This document shows, one piece after another, positions 38,879-47,001 of a stretch of DNA of 49,955 nt. This DNA comes from a virus. The notes below the pieces were generated by a model that was not told the DNA's origin, searched no databases, and saw only the letters and a list, made by a program, of their open reading frames with translations. The position numbers were made by a program, and so were the translations under genes. Within the stretch, counting starts at the first letter, position 1. Each line of letters opens with the position of its first letter. Location: IMG/VR virus record IMGVR_UViG_3300048916_000082, positions 1 to 49,955 of that record. One strand, written 5' to 3'.

Positions 38879-39130
38879 ATGCTCCCCGCCCGTTATCTGT
38901 ACCTGGTCGAGATCGAGACCAACCAGCCGCTGGCGATTTTCTCGCTCGAGGAGTTCGACCGCGAGGGCGAGGTCATGCTCTACGAGGCCCAGCTGCGCGC
39001 GCAGCACAACGTCGATGACGCGGAGAGCGGCCTGGCGCTCAGGGACAGCCTGTTGGATCCTCTTCCGGAGGGCACTCGCGTACCTGTTCACCCGGCATCA
39101 GCCACCGTTCCGCCTCCTCGCGCGACGTGA
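38879..39130 (+). CDS. hypothetical protein (83 aa) beyond the terminator
   Basis: ATG 38879. MLPARYLYLVEIETNQPLAI, FSLEEFDREGEVMLYEAQLR. Third codon positions are almost all G or C up to about 39060, which strongly supports this frame over the minus-strand ORF covering it. The last 90 nt overlap the convergent gene at 39039-39212, and codon quality falls there, so the tail may be degenerate. No ribosome site seen. Confidence 0.6.
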   Translation: MLPARYLYLVEIETNQPLAIFSLEEFDREGEVMLYEAQLRAQHNVDDAESGLALRDSLLDPLPEGTRVPVHPASATVPPPRAT

Positions 39131-39212
39131 ACTCCGCTGCGTTGCCGTAGATGTCGGCGACCAGCGAGCCATCAGGCTTCACGATCACATAACGCTCAGC
39201 GCTGCTCGCCAT
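39039..39212 (-). CDS. hypothetical protein (57 aa)
   Basis: MASSAERYVIVKPDGSLVAD, YGNAAEFTSREEAERWLMPG. Last gene of the leftward lysis operon. Starts within the end of the zinc-site gene. Confidence 0.6.
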   Translation of the reverse strand: MASSAERYVIVKPDGSLVADIYGNAAEFTSREEAERWLMPGEQVRECPPEEDPTGCP

Positions 39213-39495
39213 GCGGCAGCATCTCCACACTCCGGGAGCCACACTGGCCGCACTTGAGCCGGCGCCGGACGCTGTGGAGGTCCCGATCCCAGTCCCGCGC
39301 CTTGCACAGCTGATCCAGCGCCATCCCGCGCAGCTCCGCCTCGTGCCCGCAGCCGGTGCAGCGGACGGTCAAGGGGATCCCGTGCCGGGATAGATCGCCG
39401 GTGGTGTGGAGGCGTTTCGTGCTCACCTGGCCATGAGAACGGATGTGGAACGATTCGGCAAGCCGGCAAAAATGAGGCGCCGTCATGGGGTACAT
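39196..39495 (-). CDS. zinc-site protein (99 aa)
   Basis: ATG 39495 with TGAGGCG ribosome site. C-terminal zinc ribbon CTGCGHEAELRG ... LKCGQCGSRSVEM. N-terminal MTAPHFCRLAESFHIRSHGQ. Unknown function. The 106-nt gap upstream (39496-39601) holds nothing I can identify. Confidence 0.6.
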   Translation of the reverse strand: MYPMTAPHFCRLAESFHIRSHGQVSTKRLHTTGDLSRHGIPLTVRCTGCGHEAELRGMALDQLCKARDWDRDLHSVRRRLKCGQCGSRSVEMLPHGEQR

Positions 39496-39601
39496 GGCGA
39501 CGCCTCAAGGCTTAGGGATCGCTCGGCGCAGGACGGGGGGAGGGTCGAGGCGCCGATTGGTTGATCAATGGGCGTGGGGGAGATCGGTTCCGTTCACGTC
39601 T

Positions 39602-39790
39602 TCAGGGCAGCACCCGAAGAATCCAGTCCGACGACCGCAGCCGCGAGCGCGGTGTCGACGTGGGCGAGCTGGTGAGGTCGAGCCCGGCAACGGTTGCCAC
39701 CACTTCTTGCGCCAGCCTGCCAACTCCCGGACGCGTCGGGTCCATCCGCATCAGACGCTCGGCTACCTCGTCGAGGGCGAGGTCGGTCAT
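39602..39790 (-). CDS. hypothetical protein (62 aa)
   Basis: MTDLALDEVAERLMRMDPTR, VGRLAQEVVATVAGLDLTSS. ATGA overlap with the o-spanin-like gene. Helical then S/T/R-rich. Confidence 0.55.
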   Translation of the reverse strand: MTDLALDEVAERLMRMDPTRPGVGRLAQEVVATVAGLDLTSSPTSTPRSRLRSSDWILRVLP

Positions 39791-40077
39791 TTCCCTGCCG
39801 TCGTGATCCAGTCGCGCAGCCACGACAGCCGGCGGTTCGCTTCGTCCAGGGCGTTGGCCAGCCCAGCTATCACCCCAGCGGTCTCGCGGTCCGAGAGGCA
39901 CGGCTTGCCATCACAGACCGCCTCGCCGGTAGGAATGGGCGGGTAGGCGACCTCGGCGGCCCGCTCAGCGGGGGGGAGTGCGATTCGCGGCCGCTCGGTT
40001 CCGCAGGCTGGCAGCAGCAGCACGAGCGGCAGGGCCAGCAGGAGCAACGACTTCAGCAGGGTGATCCTCTTGGGCAT
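39787..40077 (-). CDS. o-spanin-like lipoprotein (Rz1 type)
   Basis: 96 residues. Signal peptide with lipobox LLLPAC (LLLLALPLVLLLPACGTERP), a proline-containing linker and a C-terminal helix. It begins inside the i-spanin gene in another frame, the standard Rz/Rz1 nesting. It would sit in the outer membrane and fuse membranes at the last step of lysis. Longer than lambda Rz1. Confidence 0.75.
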   Translation of the reverse strand: MPKRITLLKSLLLLALPLVLLLPACGTERPRIALPPAERAAEVAYPPIPTGEAVCDGKPCLSDRETAGVIAGLANALDEANRRLSWLRDWITTAGK

Positions 40078-40312
40078 GACGAATAGCCTCCTCGGTCAGC
40101 ACGGCCGCCTTGGCGTCTTCGACCTGGCGGCGGGTGTCGTTGGCATTGGCGGTGTCGTTGGCGGCTTGGGTGGCGGCGGTGACCCGGGCCTCGATCTTGG
40201 CCTCGTGGCGGTCGATCACTCCGCGATCGTGGAAGTGCAGCCAAAGCAGCACAGCGACGACGAGGCCGACTGCGCCGATGGCGTAGAGCTGGAGACGGGT
40301 CAGGACTGGCAT
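39965..40312 (-). CDS. i-spanin-like protein (Rz type)
   Basis: 115 residues. N-terminal span (LYAIGAVGLVVAVLLWLHFH) then a long alanine-rich coiled coil (HEAKIEARVTAATQAANDTA). Inner-membrane partner of the overlapping lipoprotein gene. Confidence 0.75.
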   Translation of the reverse strand: MPVLTRLQLYAIGAVGLVVAVLLWLHFHDRGVIDRHEAKIEARVTAATQAANDTANANDTRRQVEDAKAAVLTEEAIRHAQEDHPAEVVAPAGPAARAAAASLRNRAAANRTPPR

Positions 40313-40401
40313 CAGAACGCTCCTCCCATGTGGGCGGCCGCCGCGAGCAGGACGATCACGAGGACGGTGCCGTAAGCGACCGCATGGACAGCGAGCCTCA
40401 T
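40312..40401 (-). CDS. small membrane protein in lysis cassette (29 aa)
   Basis: MRLAVHAVAYGTVLVIVLLA, a single span. ATGA overlap with the holin-like stop and TGATG overlap with the spanin start. A second holin-like or antiholin peptide is possible. Confidence 0.55.
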   Translation of the reverse strand: MRLAVHAVAYGTVLVIVLLAAAAHMGGAF

Positions 40402-40712
40402 GGTGCCGGCTCCACGGGCACTTGAGGTCCAGCGGGCGGCGGAGCGGGTACAGCGCCCGTCTCGGCCGTGACCTTGGCGATGGCCACTTGGCGGTCCTTC
40501 AGCGCGATCGCGCCGGCCGTGGCGCCGATGCAGGCGGCAAGGCCCCCGGGGAACGCGAGGCAGAACTCGGTCACGCTGGTGTCCTTGATCACGCCGGTGG
40601 CGACAAAGACCGGGACCATGACGGTATAGGTGAGCGTTCCGATCGCGCCGAGCACGCGCTGGACTTCGTACTCACCACCAATTCCGCGGAGTGCATTGGC
40701 GAGGCCGTTCAT
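40398..40712 (-). CDS. holin-like membrane protein
   Basis: 104 residues. Two hydrophobic segments (GTLTYTVMVPVFVATGVI and PGGLAACIGATAGAIAL) and a proline-rich C-terminal tail. It follows the endolysin with ATGA overlap. Size and topology fit a class II-type holin, though no specific family is recognised. Confidence 0.65.
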   Translation of the reverse strand: MNGLANALRGIGGEYEVQRVLGAIGTLTYTVMVPVFVATGVIKDTSVTEFCLAFPGGLAACIGATAGAIALKDRQVAIAKVTAETGAVPAPPPAGPQVPVEPAP

Positions 40713-41386
40713 GCCATGGCCTCCGCCAGTTTCCTGTCATAGCTGAATTTGCGGAACGCCGGGCCGTTGTAGAGCGAGGCGAACGACACGCAGTTCGCGG
40801 GGTCGGCGTCGATGCGCTGCAGCGCCTCGGTCAGGTGGTTGAACTCGACGTAGCGGACGAACAGCTCGAGCTGGTCGCCCTCGCTCTGGGCGCAGGTCCA
40901 GGCCAGCGCGTAGGGCGAGGGGTATTCCAGCTCGTCCCACCAGTCGCCCATGACCTGGAACGCCCCCCAGGAGCACGACTGGAAGGCGGCATCGACGGCG
41001 CCGGTGGCGATCGCGGCGGAGAGCCGATCCCAGCTGTCTCCGACGCCGTTGTGGTCGTCGTCGATGCTGTAGCCGCCGGCCTGGGCCATGCTGAAGCTCG
41101 ACGGGCTCCAGTGGCCACCGGTGAGCCGGTGGAACCGGTGGCGCTCGTAGAGGATCTTGGGCAGGCCGGAGCGGTCAAACCCGCTGCGCGCCGCCTCGAT
41201 CTGGCGCACGGCCTTGATCTGCCGGACCGAGCACCCGAGCCGGGACGCCGCCGCCGTGAAGTCGGCCTCGGTCAGCGCGTTCGCGTCCCGGTTGGTGAAG
41301 TGCGCGAGGAGGGCGGCCTTGGACCTCGGGCCCCAGATGCCGTCCGATGCGGCGCCGACCGCCAGCTGGAGATCGGCGATGTTCAT
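40709..41386 (-). CDS. endolysin (N-acetylmuramidase, DUF3380-like)
   Basis: 225 residues. N-terminal peptidoglycan-binding-like part (LQLAVGAASDGIWGPRSKAA), then the muramidase domain: IEAARSG, ILYERHRFHRLTGG with catalytic Glu81, SWGAFQVMG and SLYNG. Cleaves the glycan strand at lysis. No signal peptide, so release depends on the holin. Confidence 0.85.
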   Translation of the reverse strand: MNIADLQLAVGAASDGIWGPRSKAALLAHFTNRDANALTEADFTAAASRLGCSVRQIKAVRQIEAARSGFDRSGLPKILYERHRFHRLTGGHWSPSSFSMAQAGGYSIDDDHNGVGDSWDRLSAAIATGAVDAAFQSCSWGAFQVMGDWWDELEYPSPYALAWTCAQSEGDQLELFVRYVEFNHLTEALQRIDADPANCVSFASLYNGPAFRKFSYDRKLAEAMA

Positions 41387-41811
41387 GCGGGATCTCCATT
41401 CGCATCGAGTGCATCAGCCAGCGCGTCCAGCTCCGGTGAAGGTGCGGGAAGCGGCAAGGTCTTGAGCAGCCGTCGGGCGCGGATGAGGACGAGACTGCGC
41501 GGAGCGTGCGCCTCCAGCTCGATCGAGAGGTCGGTGACCACATCCACCAGGCGGATCGTGGTGAGGCGTTGCTGGTCAAGGTCGGCGCGGAGGGCGAGCA
41601 CGACCGCACGGGTCTCGGCCAGCTGCCCTTCGATCTCCTCGCGAAATTTCGTCTCGCGGGCATCGAGGGAGGCCTCGCGCAGGTCGAGCTTGGCGTCGCG
41701 GCGGATGGCGCGGCGGTCGGTCCACGTAAGCAGCCAGCGGACGGCGCCCCAGACCGAGCCGCCAGCGATTACGCCCACCGCGGCATCGGCTCCCGAAACT
41801 CCGTCGCTCAT
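41383..41811 (-). CDS. membrane/coiled-coil protein of lysis cassette (142 aa)
   Basis: Start ATG 41811. N-terminal hydrophobic stretch (AAVGVIAGGSVWGAVRWLLT) then a long coiled coil (LREASLDARETKFREEIEGQ) and proline-rich tail. It could be a gene transfer-agent-type or phage membrane accessory protein. Role in lysis inferred from position. Confidence 0.6.
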   Translation of the reverse strand: MSDGVSGADAAVGVIAGGSVWGAVRWLLTWTDRRAIRRDAKLDLREASLDARETKFREEIEGQLAETRAVVLALRADLDQQRLTTIRLVDVVTDLSIELEAHAPRSLVLIRARRLLKTLPLPAPSPELDALADALDANGDPA

Positions 41812-41891
41812 TGGCGAGCGCCGTCGAAAGGGCAGAGGGTGTACCGCCACACGCCAAGGGTCAGAACCAGCACCAAGATCGCCATGAACAT
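41808..41891 (-). CDS. small membrane peptide (27 aa), first lysis-operon gene
   Basis: MFMAILVLVLTLGVWRYTLC, ribosome site AGGGGGC upstream, ATGA overlap with the next gene. First ORF after the lysis promoter. Confidence 0.55.
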   Translation of the reverse strand: MFMAILVLVLTLGVWRYTLCPFDGARQ

Positions 41892-41929
41892 TCTGCGCCC
41901 CCTGCCGCACCTTTCAGGCGGCTGCCTTA

Positions 41930-41963
41930 GGGATACGGGGATGTCAGTTGTGGCGGTAGGTTC
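41930..41963 (-). promoter_or_regulatory. putative phage late promoter (lysis cassette)
   Basis: GAACCTACC (41963-41955), 19 nt, TATCCC (41935-41930), then a 38-nt leader to ATG 41891. One mismatch to the nonamer at its last base. Confidence 0.6.
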
Positions 41964-41995
41964 GCTACGGACGGAGGTGGGCGGGCGAACCGCCG

Positions 41996-43462
41996 TCAGA
42001 CATCGAGTTCGGCATAGAAATTGATCAGGGCGATGGCGCTGGAGGCCGTGGTGATGTTGTTGCGCGTCCCGCAGTAGGCACCCATCAGCGTCGTGCTGAC
42101 TGGCAGGTCGGTGGTCGCCGAACCTTCCGTGAATTGCGCGCTGTCGAGCCGTTCCAGCGAGTAGTAGACCGTCGATCCCCCAGCGGCGCAGTAGAGCCGC
42201 GCCTCGTAGACTGCCGCGCTGGTCTTGCCAGGGAAGCTCGCACCGAGGTCCACCTTGGTTGCCGTGCCCGAACCATCGTTAATCATGAACTGGACGTTGG
42301 AATCCGCCGCATCCACCCCGAACCCGACCATGTTGGTCTGTGTCGACGGGTCTGCCCCGATGGGGGCGGTCGTGTTGAGCCCAACGAACCACTGGAAGGA
42401 CGAGTTGGCCATCGATTCGAGACCGAACCTGAACGCGACGAAGAACCCCCCGGTGAGCCAGAAATGCTTGCTCCCCTCGTTGAAGCTCTTTTCCTCCACA
42501 AACGAACCGGCAGTCTGGATGACGTGCCGGCGCAGCTTGGTCAGGGTGTTGGAGGTCGAGATCGAGCCAGAACTGCCGCTAAAGTTCCCGGAGTTGATCC
42601 CCATGACTTGTATCGTGCTGCTACCGTTGGGGACCGCCCACTTGATATGCGAGGAGGCAAGGGCGCGCTGCACCTCCCACATGGCATTGGGTGACCGCGC
42701 CGAGAGGCCATGGCGTCCGGCCCGCTTGCGGTCGAAAATCGTGAGACCGGCACCGGGCGCGCTGGGCGACGTCGAGGTGTATTCGGTCGAAAGATCGGTC
42801 GTACCACCACCGCCGCCGGTCGCGTCAATGGTTATGGTGTCCCCCGCGTCGTTCACGGTGATCGCGATGTTGGTGCCTGCGACAAGAGCCGCCCCGATTG
42901 CATCCCGGGCCTGCTCGTCCGTGTACGAACCGGGAATACCTGCGACGAGCGCCTCTATCGCATCGCGCACCGCGTCTTTGGTGGGGACCTCCAGCGAGCC
43001 ATTCCAGCCAGTCGAATCGTAGGGGTCAGCTGGCACGACAAGGTCGCCGGAAAGCGTGCCGCCCGTCAGCGGCAGGAACGCCCCAGCTCCGGCCAGTGCA
43101 TCGACGGTGACACGCCGCGTCGTCCACTGGGCGATCGTCACGCTCTCGCCGGCCGCATCATCGACGATCACGTTGCCATCGGTCCCGCCGATCGTCAGCT
43201 TGCCTGCGGTGACTGCCGTCACGATGCCCACCGTAAGGTTGTTCGCAGGGTTCCCGGTGAAGCCGGAGACGTTGACGCGCATCCCGACCGCGAAGCCGGC
43301 CGCCAGAAACCCGCTCGCACTATCATTGTAGCTGTTGTCGCTGGCGAGCGCGCTGAGCGTGGTTCCGGTGATCTTCACCGTCGTCGAGAGCTGCGAAACC
43401 TCGAGCAGCTCGTCGCCGGTCAAGGTGCCCGCCGCGGTGAAATCGGTGATATGCCCGGTCAT
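41996..43462 (-). CDS. tail fibre / receptor-binding protein
   Basis: 488 residues. Starts MTGHITDFTAAGTLTGDELL, a phrase common at the start of fibre proteins attached to tail tips. Contains a central FLPLTGGTLSGDLVVPADPY collar-type repeat and a C-terminal beta-sandwich-like domain (WFVGLNTTAPIGADPSTQTN, GFGVDAADSNVQFMIND). Downstream of the tip protein, it is the likely host-recognition gene. Confidence 0.75.
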   Translation of the reverse strand: MTGHITDFTAAGTLTGDELLEVSQLSTTVKITGTTLSALASDNSYNDSASGFLAAGFAVGMRVNVSGFTGNPANNLTVGIVTAVTAGKLTIGGTDGNVIVDDAAGESVTIAQWTTRRVTVDALAGAGAFLPLTGGTLSGDLVVPADPYDSTGWNGSLEVPTKDAVRDAIEALVAGIPGSYTDEQARDAIGAALVAGTNIAITVNDAGDTITIDATGGGGGTTDLSTEYTSTSPSAPGAGLTIFDRKRAGRHGLSARSPNAMWEVQRALASSHIKWAVPNGSSTIQVMGINSGNFSGSSGSISTSNTLTKLRRHVIQTAGSFVEEKSFNEGSKHFWLTGGFFVAFRFGLESMANSSFQWFVGLNTTAPIGADPSTQTNMVGFGVDAADSNVQFMINDGSGTATKVDLGASFPGKTSAAVYEARLYCAAGGSTVYYSLERLDSAQFTEGSATTDLPVSTTLMGAYCGTRNNITTASSAIALINFYAELDV

Positions 43463-43464
43463 GA

Positions 43465-46341
43465 TCAGTCCTCCGTGAGGCGGCCGCTGCCGCCCTCATC
43501 CAAGCGCAGTTCGTCGGCCTCGGTGCTCCGCAGCGCGGCGTTCACCAGGAGCCAATGCGAGAAGTATTGCAGGCTCACGAAATCCCCGTCGTCGTCCGAG
43601 CGCTCGGCGAGGAAGCGCAGCTCCACCAGCCCGGCCGCCGCGAAGCTGGAGTCCGGCACATCGAAGCTCGTGCCGGTAAGGCCAGCATGGGTGTCGAGCA
43701 GATCGCCGGTGAGCCCGTCGCGAACCTCGATGGTCGTCGTCTGCCCACTCTCCGGCGTGACCGTCGCGTCGGTCCAGAGCAGGACCTGGCTGTCCTCCTC
43801 AAGCCGGTTGCGGTTAGCCCAGGTGGTCGTGATCCACGGGTTGGGGCGGTCGAGCGCGTCGATCGGCGCCGCCGCGCTGCTCCACGCTTCGCCGTAGGCC
43901 ACGACGTTCGCGGGCCGATTGGGCAGCCACGGGCGATCGCTAAGCGTCGCGCTGTGCAGGGTCGCCGAGGCAAGCGGCAGCTGGCCGAGCGAGGACCGGG
44001 TCAGCACCTTGACGTCGAGCAGCTCGCCCGCAGAGTGCACTCGGCTGTCCTCGAACAAGGTGGAGCCGTCGACGAACCACACCTTCGTCCCGGCCGGCCA
44101 GGCGCGGGGCACGGTGTCGAGTACGCCGCGCGCCAGATCGAAGCCGCTGGCGTCATCGGTCACCTGAGCGATCTCGTTGCCCTCTTCGCCCGCCTCGCCG
44201 ATCAGCACAAACCCGGCCGTAACGGGGGCAGTGAGCCCGACCAGGTCGGCGAAGGTCACGCCGGCGCTGGTCGCTTCCGCCGGGAGGTCAGCCGCCAGCG
44301 TGGCCCGCCCGATGATGTTGAGCGTGCCCAGCCCGGCCCACTGCGTCCCGCCGGTCGAGAGCGTAACCTCGTCCCACAGCTGTGCCTCGAACACGTCGGC
44401 ATTCGTCGTGCTGGTCAGTACCCCGGCGAGCACTTCGGGATAGGTCGGGTTCGAGATGTACGACGCGACCAGGGTGTGGGCGGCGAAGAACAGCGGCAGG
44501 GTGAAGATCTCGACCTCGTCGGGGTCGGTCGGCGCCTGCGAGGGATCGGTCCACTCGGTCGCTGGCGGGCTGTCGTAAGTGCCGACGTCGAGCCCGAACA
44601 CGTCCTCGATCAGCTCGAGCTTGATCGACGGGTCGCCGACCTTGCCATAATCGACCGTGAGCACGCGCATCACCAGCTGCGACAGCCCGTATTCCGGCCA
44701 GGTGAGCTTGATCACCGAAGCCGGGCGGATGGCCCATTGGCTGCGGTCAACCTCGGCGGTGCAGCTGGCGAGCGGCTGACCGGCGCTGCGCAGGTCGCGC
44801 ATGGCGAGGTCCATGGCGAGCGCCGCGGTGCGCACCCCGTAATAGTTGCGGCTGTCGGAGACCACGCCGTCCTGCGTGGCGATGCTGGCATCGTCCTGGA
44901 CCGTGATCGTCTCTTCCTGCTCATTCGCCGGGTTCGTCCAGGTGACGATGATCTCGTTGGTGATCTCGCCCCACAGCTTACGCGAGAAGTTGGTGACGAC
45001 CGCATTGTCGGGGGTCAGCTCGTCGAGCGTGTCCGGGTCATAGTCGCCTCGGATCAGCGACAGGGTCAGCAGGCCGGTGGCAGGGTCGACGTAGAGCACG
45101 CCGTTGATGTGGTTGAGGATCTCCTGGACAAAGTCCTCGATCTTGGCCTGGCGGGTCCACAGCAGCGACAGCCCGAAGCGCTCGGCATAGAGCGTGTCGG
45201 CCGCGGCGCGGAACGCGATGTCGTCGAGCGCGGTCTCGGGCGTGCCCATGCCCCACGTAGCATCGGTCAGGCACTCGTGGATGATGTGCGCCGGGTTCAT
45301 GTCGTAGACGAGCCCGGAGACGGACAATTCCTGGTAATTCAGGTTCACGCCGGTCGTCGTGCTGCCGAAGTGATAGCTGCCGGAATGGGGGTCGTTGGTA
45401 TAGACTGCGGCCCCACTGAAATAATTCGTCCAGCCGGTCATGTCGCCCGTCTCGGCGCCGCCGTTGATCGGGCCGAACGCCTCCCCATCGACCGTCGCGA
45501 CAATGTCGTCGATGTAGGCATTGTGCATGAACCGCGAGTGCTTATCGAACTCCATCCAGGCCCTAGCCTTGACCGTGCCGGCCGGCGCCACCGCGCTGAC
45601 GGAATTGGCGACCCACACCAGCAGGTCGCGATCCCCGCCATTATCGGGCGTGGTTGACCAGGTCATCGACAGCTGATTGTCGTCGATGTCGAGGAACTCG
45701 ATCCCCATCCGGGCATAATCGTCGGGCGGCGTCTGCGAGAGGCTCTGCTGCCAGAAATTGATCACGACCTCCTTGCCGGAATAGTCGCTGGCGAACGCAC
45801 CCTGCAGGATCGCAGCCTTCTCGGAATACCACTGCTCGGTGTCGTCGGAGCGGCGGAAGATCCGCTGTACGGTGGCCCACACCCCCGGGAGATAGGGGCT
45901 ATTCGCGCTCCAATAGAACCCGTCCTGCCGACCACCGTGGAGGCTGAGCTTGGAAATCGTCCCGCCCACGGTCCACATGCCGGTGAGCGCGCTGATGATC
46001 GCTTGGCCGGTGAACAGCAGACTGGTGATCCCGCGAAAGCCGGGTGTGCTGGCGCCGTCCGGGCGGCCGAGCTTGGTCGCGAAGGCGTCGGGCACCAGCT
46101 GGTCGGCCTTGCCGGGCATGTAGACCACGACCCCGCCGACGCCGCCTTCCTTCTTCACCCCGCCGAACAGCTCGGGCTGGCTGATGGCGAAGCTGCCGGG
46201 ATCGCTTTGCACCCCTTCCCAGGCGACCTTCTCCTTGATCGTTACCTTCCGCAGCGCATCGACCGGGCCGATGCACACGCCGAAGTGCTCACTCATGTAA
46301 TACTCGGTCACCTCGGTCTGAGGCGTGCCGCCCTTACCCAT
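43465..46341 (-). CDS. tail tip attachment protein (J / megatron-like)
   Basis: 958 residues. Middle part carries the tip-protein pattern: NPAHIIHECLTDATWGMGTP, RQAKIEDFVQEILNHINGVL, DPATGLLTLSLIRGDYD, and later WPEYGLSQLVMRVLTVDYGK. The C-terminal region is fibronectin/beta-like. Together with the hub and distal tail proteins it forms the baseplate and central spike that contacts the cell. Confidence 0.8.
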   Translation of the reverse strand: MGKGGTPQTEVTEYYMSEHFGVCIGPVDALRKVTIKEKVAWEGVQSDPGSFAISQPELFGGVKKEGGVGGVVVYMPGKADQLVPDAFATKLGRPDGASTPGFRGITSLLFTGQAIISALTGMWTVGGTISKLSLHGGRQDGFYWSANSPYLPGVWATVQRIFRRSDDTEQWYSEKAAILQGAFASDYSGKEVVINFWQQSLSQTPPDDYARMGIEFLDIDDNQLSMTWSTTPDNGGDRDLLVWVANSVSAVAPAGTVKARAWMEFDKHSRFMHNAYIDDIVATVDGEAFGPINGGAETGDMTGWTNYFSGAAVYTNDPHSGSYHFGSTTTGVNLNYQELSVSGLVYDMNPAHIIHECLTDATWGMGTPETALDDIAFRAAADTLYAERFGLSLLWTRQAKIEDFVQEILNHINGVLYVDPATGLLTLSLIRGDYDPDTLDELTPDNAVVTNFSRKLWGEITNEIIVTWTNPANEQEETITVQDDASIATQDGVVSDSRNYYGVRTAALAMDLAMRDLRSAGQPLASCTAEVDRSQWAIRPASVIKLTWPEYGLSQLVMRVLTVDYGKVGDPSIKLELIEDVFGLDVGTYDSPPATEWTDPSQAPTDPDEVEIFTLPLFFAAHTLVASYISNPTYPEVLAGVLTSTTNADVFEAQLWDEVTLSTGGTQWAGLGTLNIIGRATLAADLPAEATSAGVTFADLVGLTAPVTAGFVLIGEAGEEGNEIAQVTDDASGFDLARGVLDTVPRAWPAGTKVWFVDGSTLFEDSRVHSAGELLDVKVLTRSSLGQLPLASATLHSATLSDRPWLPNRPANVVAYGEAWSSAAAPIDALDRPNPWITTTWANRNRLEEDSQVLLWTDATVTPESGQTTTIEVRDGLTGDLLDTHAGLTGTSFDVPDSSFAAAGLVELRFLAERSDDDGDFVSLQYFSHWLLVNAALRSTEADELRLDEGGSGRLTED

Positions 46342-46768
46342 GGGCCCGGCTCCTCACCGCCTGGCGCACGACTTCGAGCGCCTCGGGATCGCCGGTCGCC
46401 ACCAAGGCCGTGGCGGAGATGCCGTCCCGCACGAACTGGCGCCAATCGAGGCCGGTCCGCGCCGCGAACTGCTGCATCCCTTCTGAGCATTTGCTTGCGC
46501 CCCGGGCGTCGTCGAGCGTGATCACCAGTCCGGTCAGGTCGACCCCGACCAGCCGGCGTTCTATCGCCCGCTTGACCACCGCAACCGCGTGGCCGTTGCC
46601 GGTGGCGAGCATTGCCTTCGCCGGGGTGCCGCTGGCTAGGTGGGCGCGGAAGTCGAGCCCCTGTTCCCGGAACCACCCCCGCACCCCGGACGGACAATAG
46701 CCCGCCTTGATGCAGTCATCCATCGTGACGATCAGATCGTCGCCGACCTCGAAGTCTGCGCCCGTCAT
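46334..46768 (-). CDS. tail-module protein of unknown function (144 aa)
   Basis: MTGADFEVGDDLIVTMDDCI, CPSGVRGWFREQGLDFRAHL. It occupies the position where gene transfer agents and related phages encode the NlpC/P60 peptidase, but no Cys-His peptidase signature is visible. It contains three cysteines (DCIKAGYC, SKCSEG). Overlaps both neighbours. Confidence 0.6.
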   Translation of the reverse strand: MTGADFEVGDDLIVTMDDCIKAGYCPSGVRGWFREQGLDFRAHLASGTPAKAMLATGNGHAVAVVKRAIERRLVGVDLTGLVITLDDARGASKCSEGMQQFAARTGLDWRQFVRDGISATALVATGDPEALEVVRQAVRSRAHG

Positions 46769-46992
46769 GCGTCCACCTTGTAGGTTCGCTTGCCCTTGTC
46801 GCCGAACCAGAGGAGGTTCAGCCCCTTGATCGTGATCGTCCCGAACGGCACGGGCACCGGGCGGCCGGCTTCGGACGTGGGATCGTCGAGATCCTTCACC
46901 GAATCGGGCTTGGGCGTCTTGGGCTTCGGCGTGATCAGGTAATTGATCACCGTGAGCGCGACGACCGCGGCGATGAGTAGCCAGAATGGCAC
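46765..46992 (-). CDS. small membrane-anchored tail-module protein (75 aa)
   Basis: N-terminal span MPFWLLIAAVVALTVINYLI then KPKTPKPDSVKDLDDPTSEA and beta-strands. Found between hub and tip genes in several alphaproteobacterial phages. It is probably an assembly factor. Confidence 0.6.
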   Translation of the reverse strand: MPFWLLIAAVVALTVINYLITPKPKTPKPDSVKDLDDPTSEAGRPVPVPFGTITIKGLNLLWFGDKGKRTYKVDA

Positions 46993-47001
46993 TATACCAC
47001 C

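Noticed and set aside
43555-45657. 700-codon plus-strand ORF
   Set aside because: Antisense shadow of the tip protein gene, produced by high GC at third positions.
46779-46787. Ninth GAACCTACA on the minus strand
   Set aside because: It lies in the coding end of a small gene, and the hexamer 19 nt downstream (GCAGAC) is not -10-like. Kept out of the promoter family.
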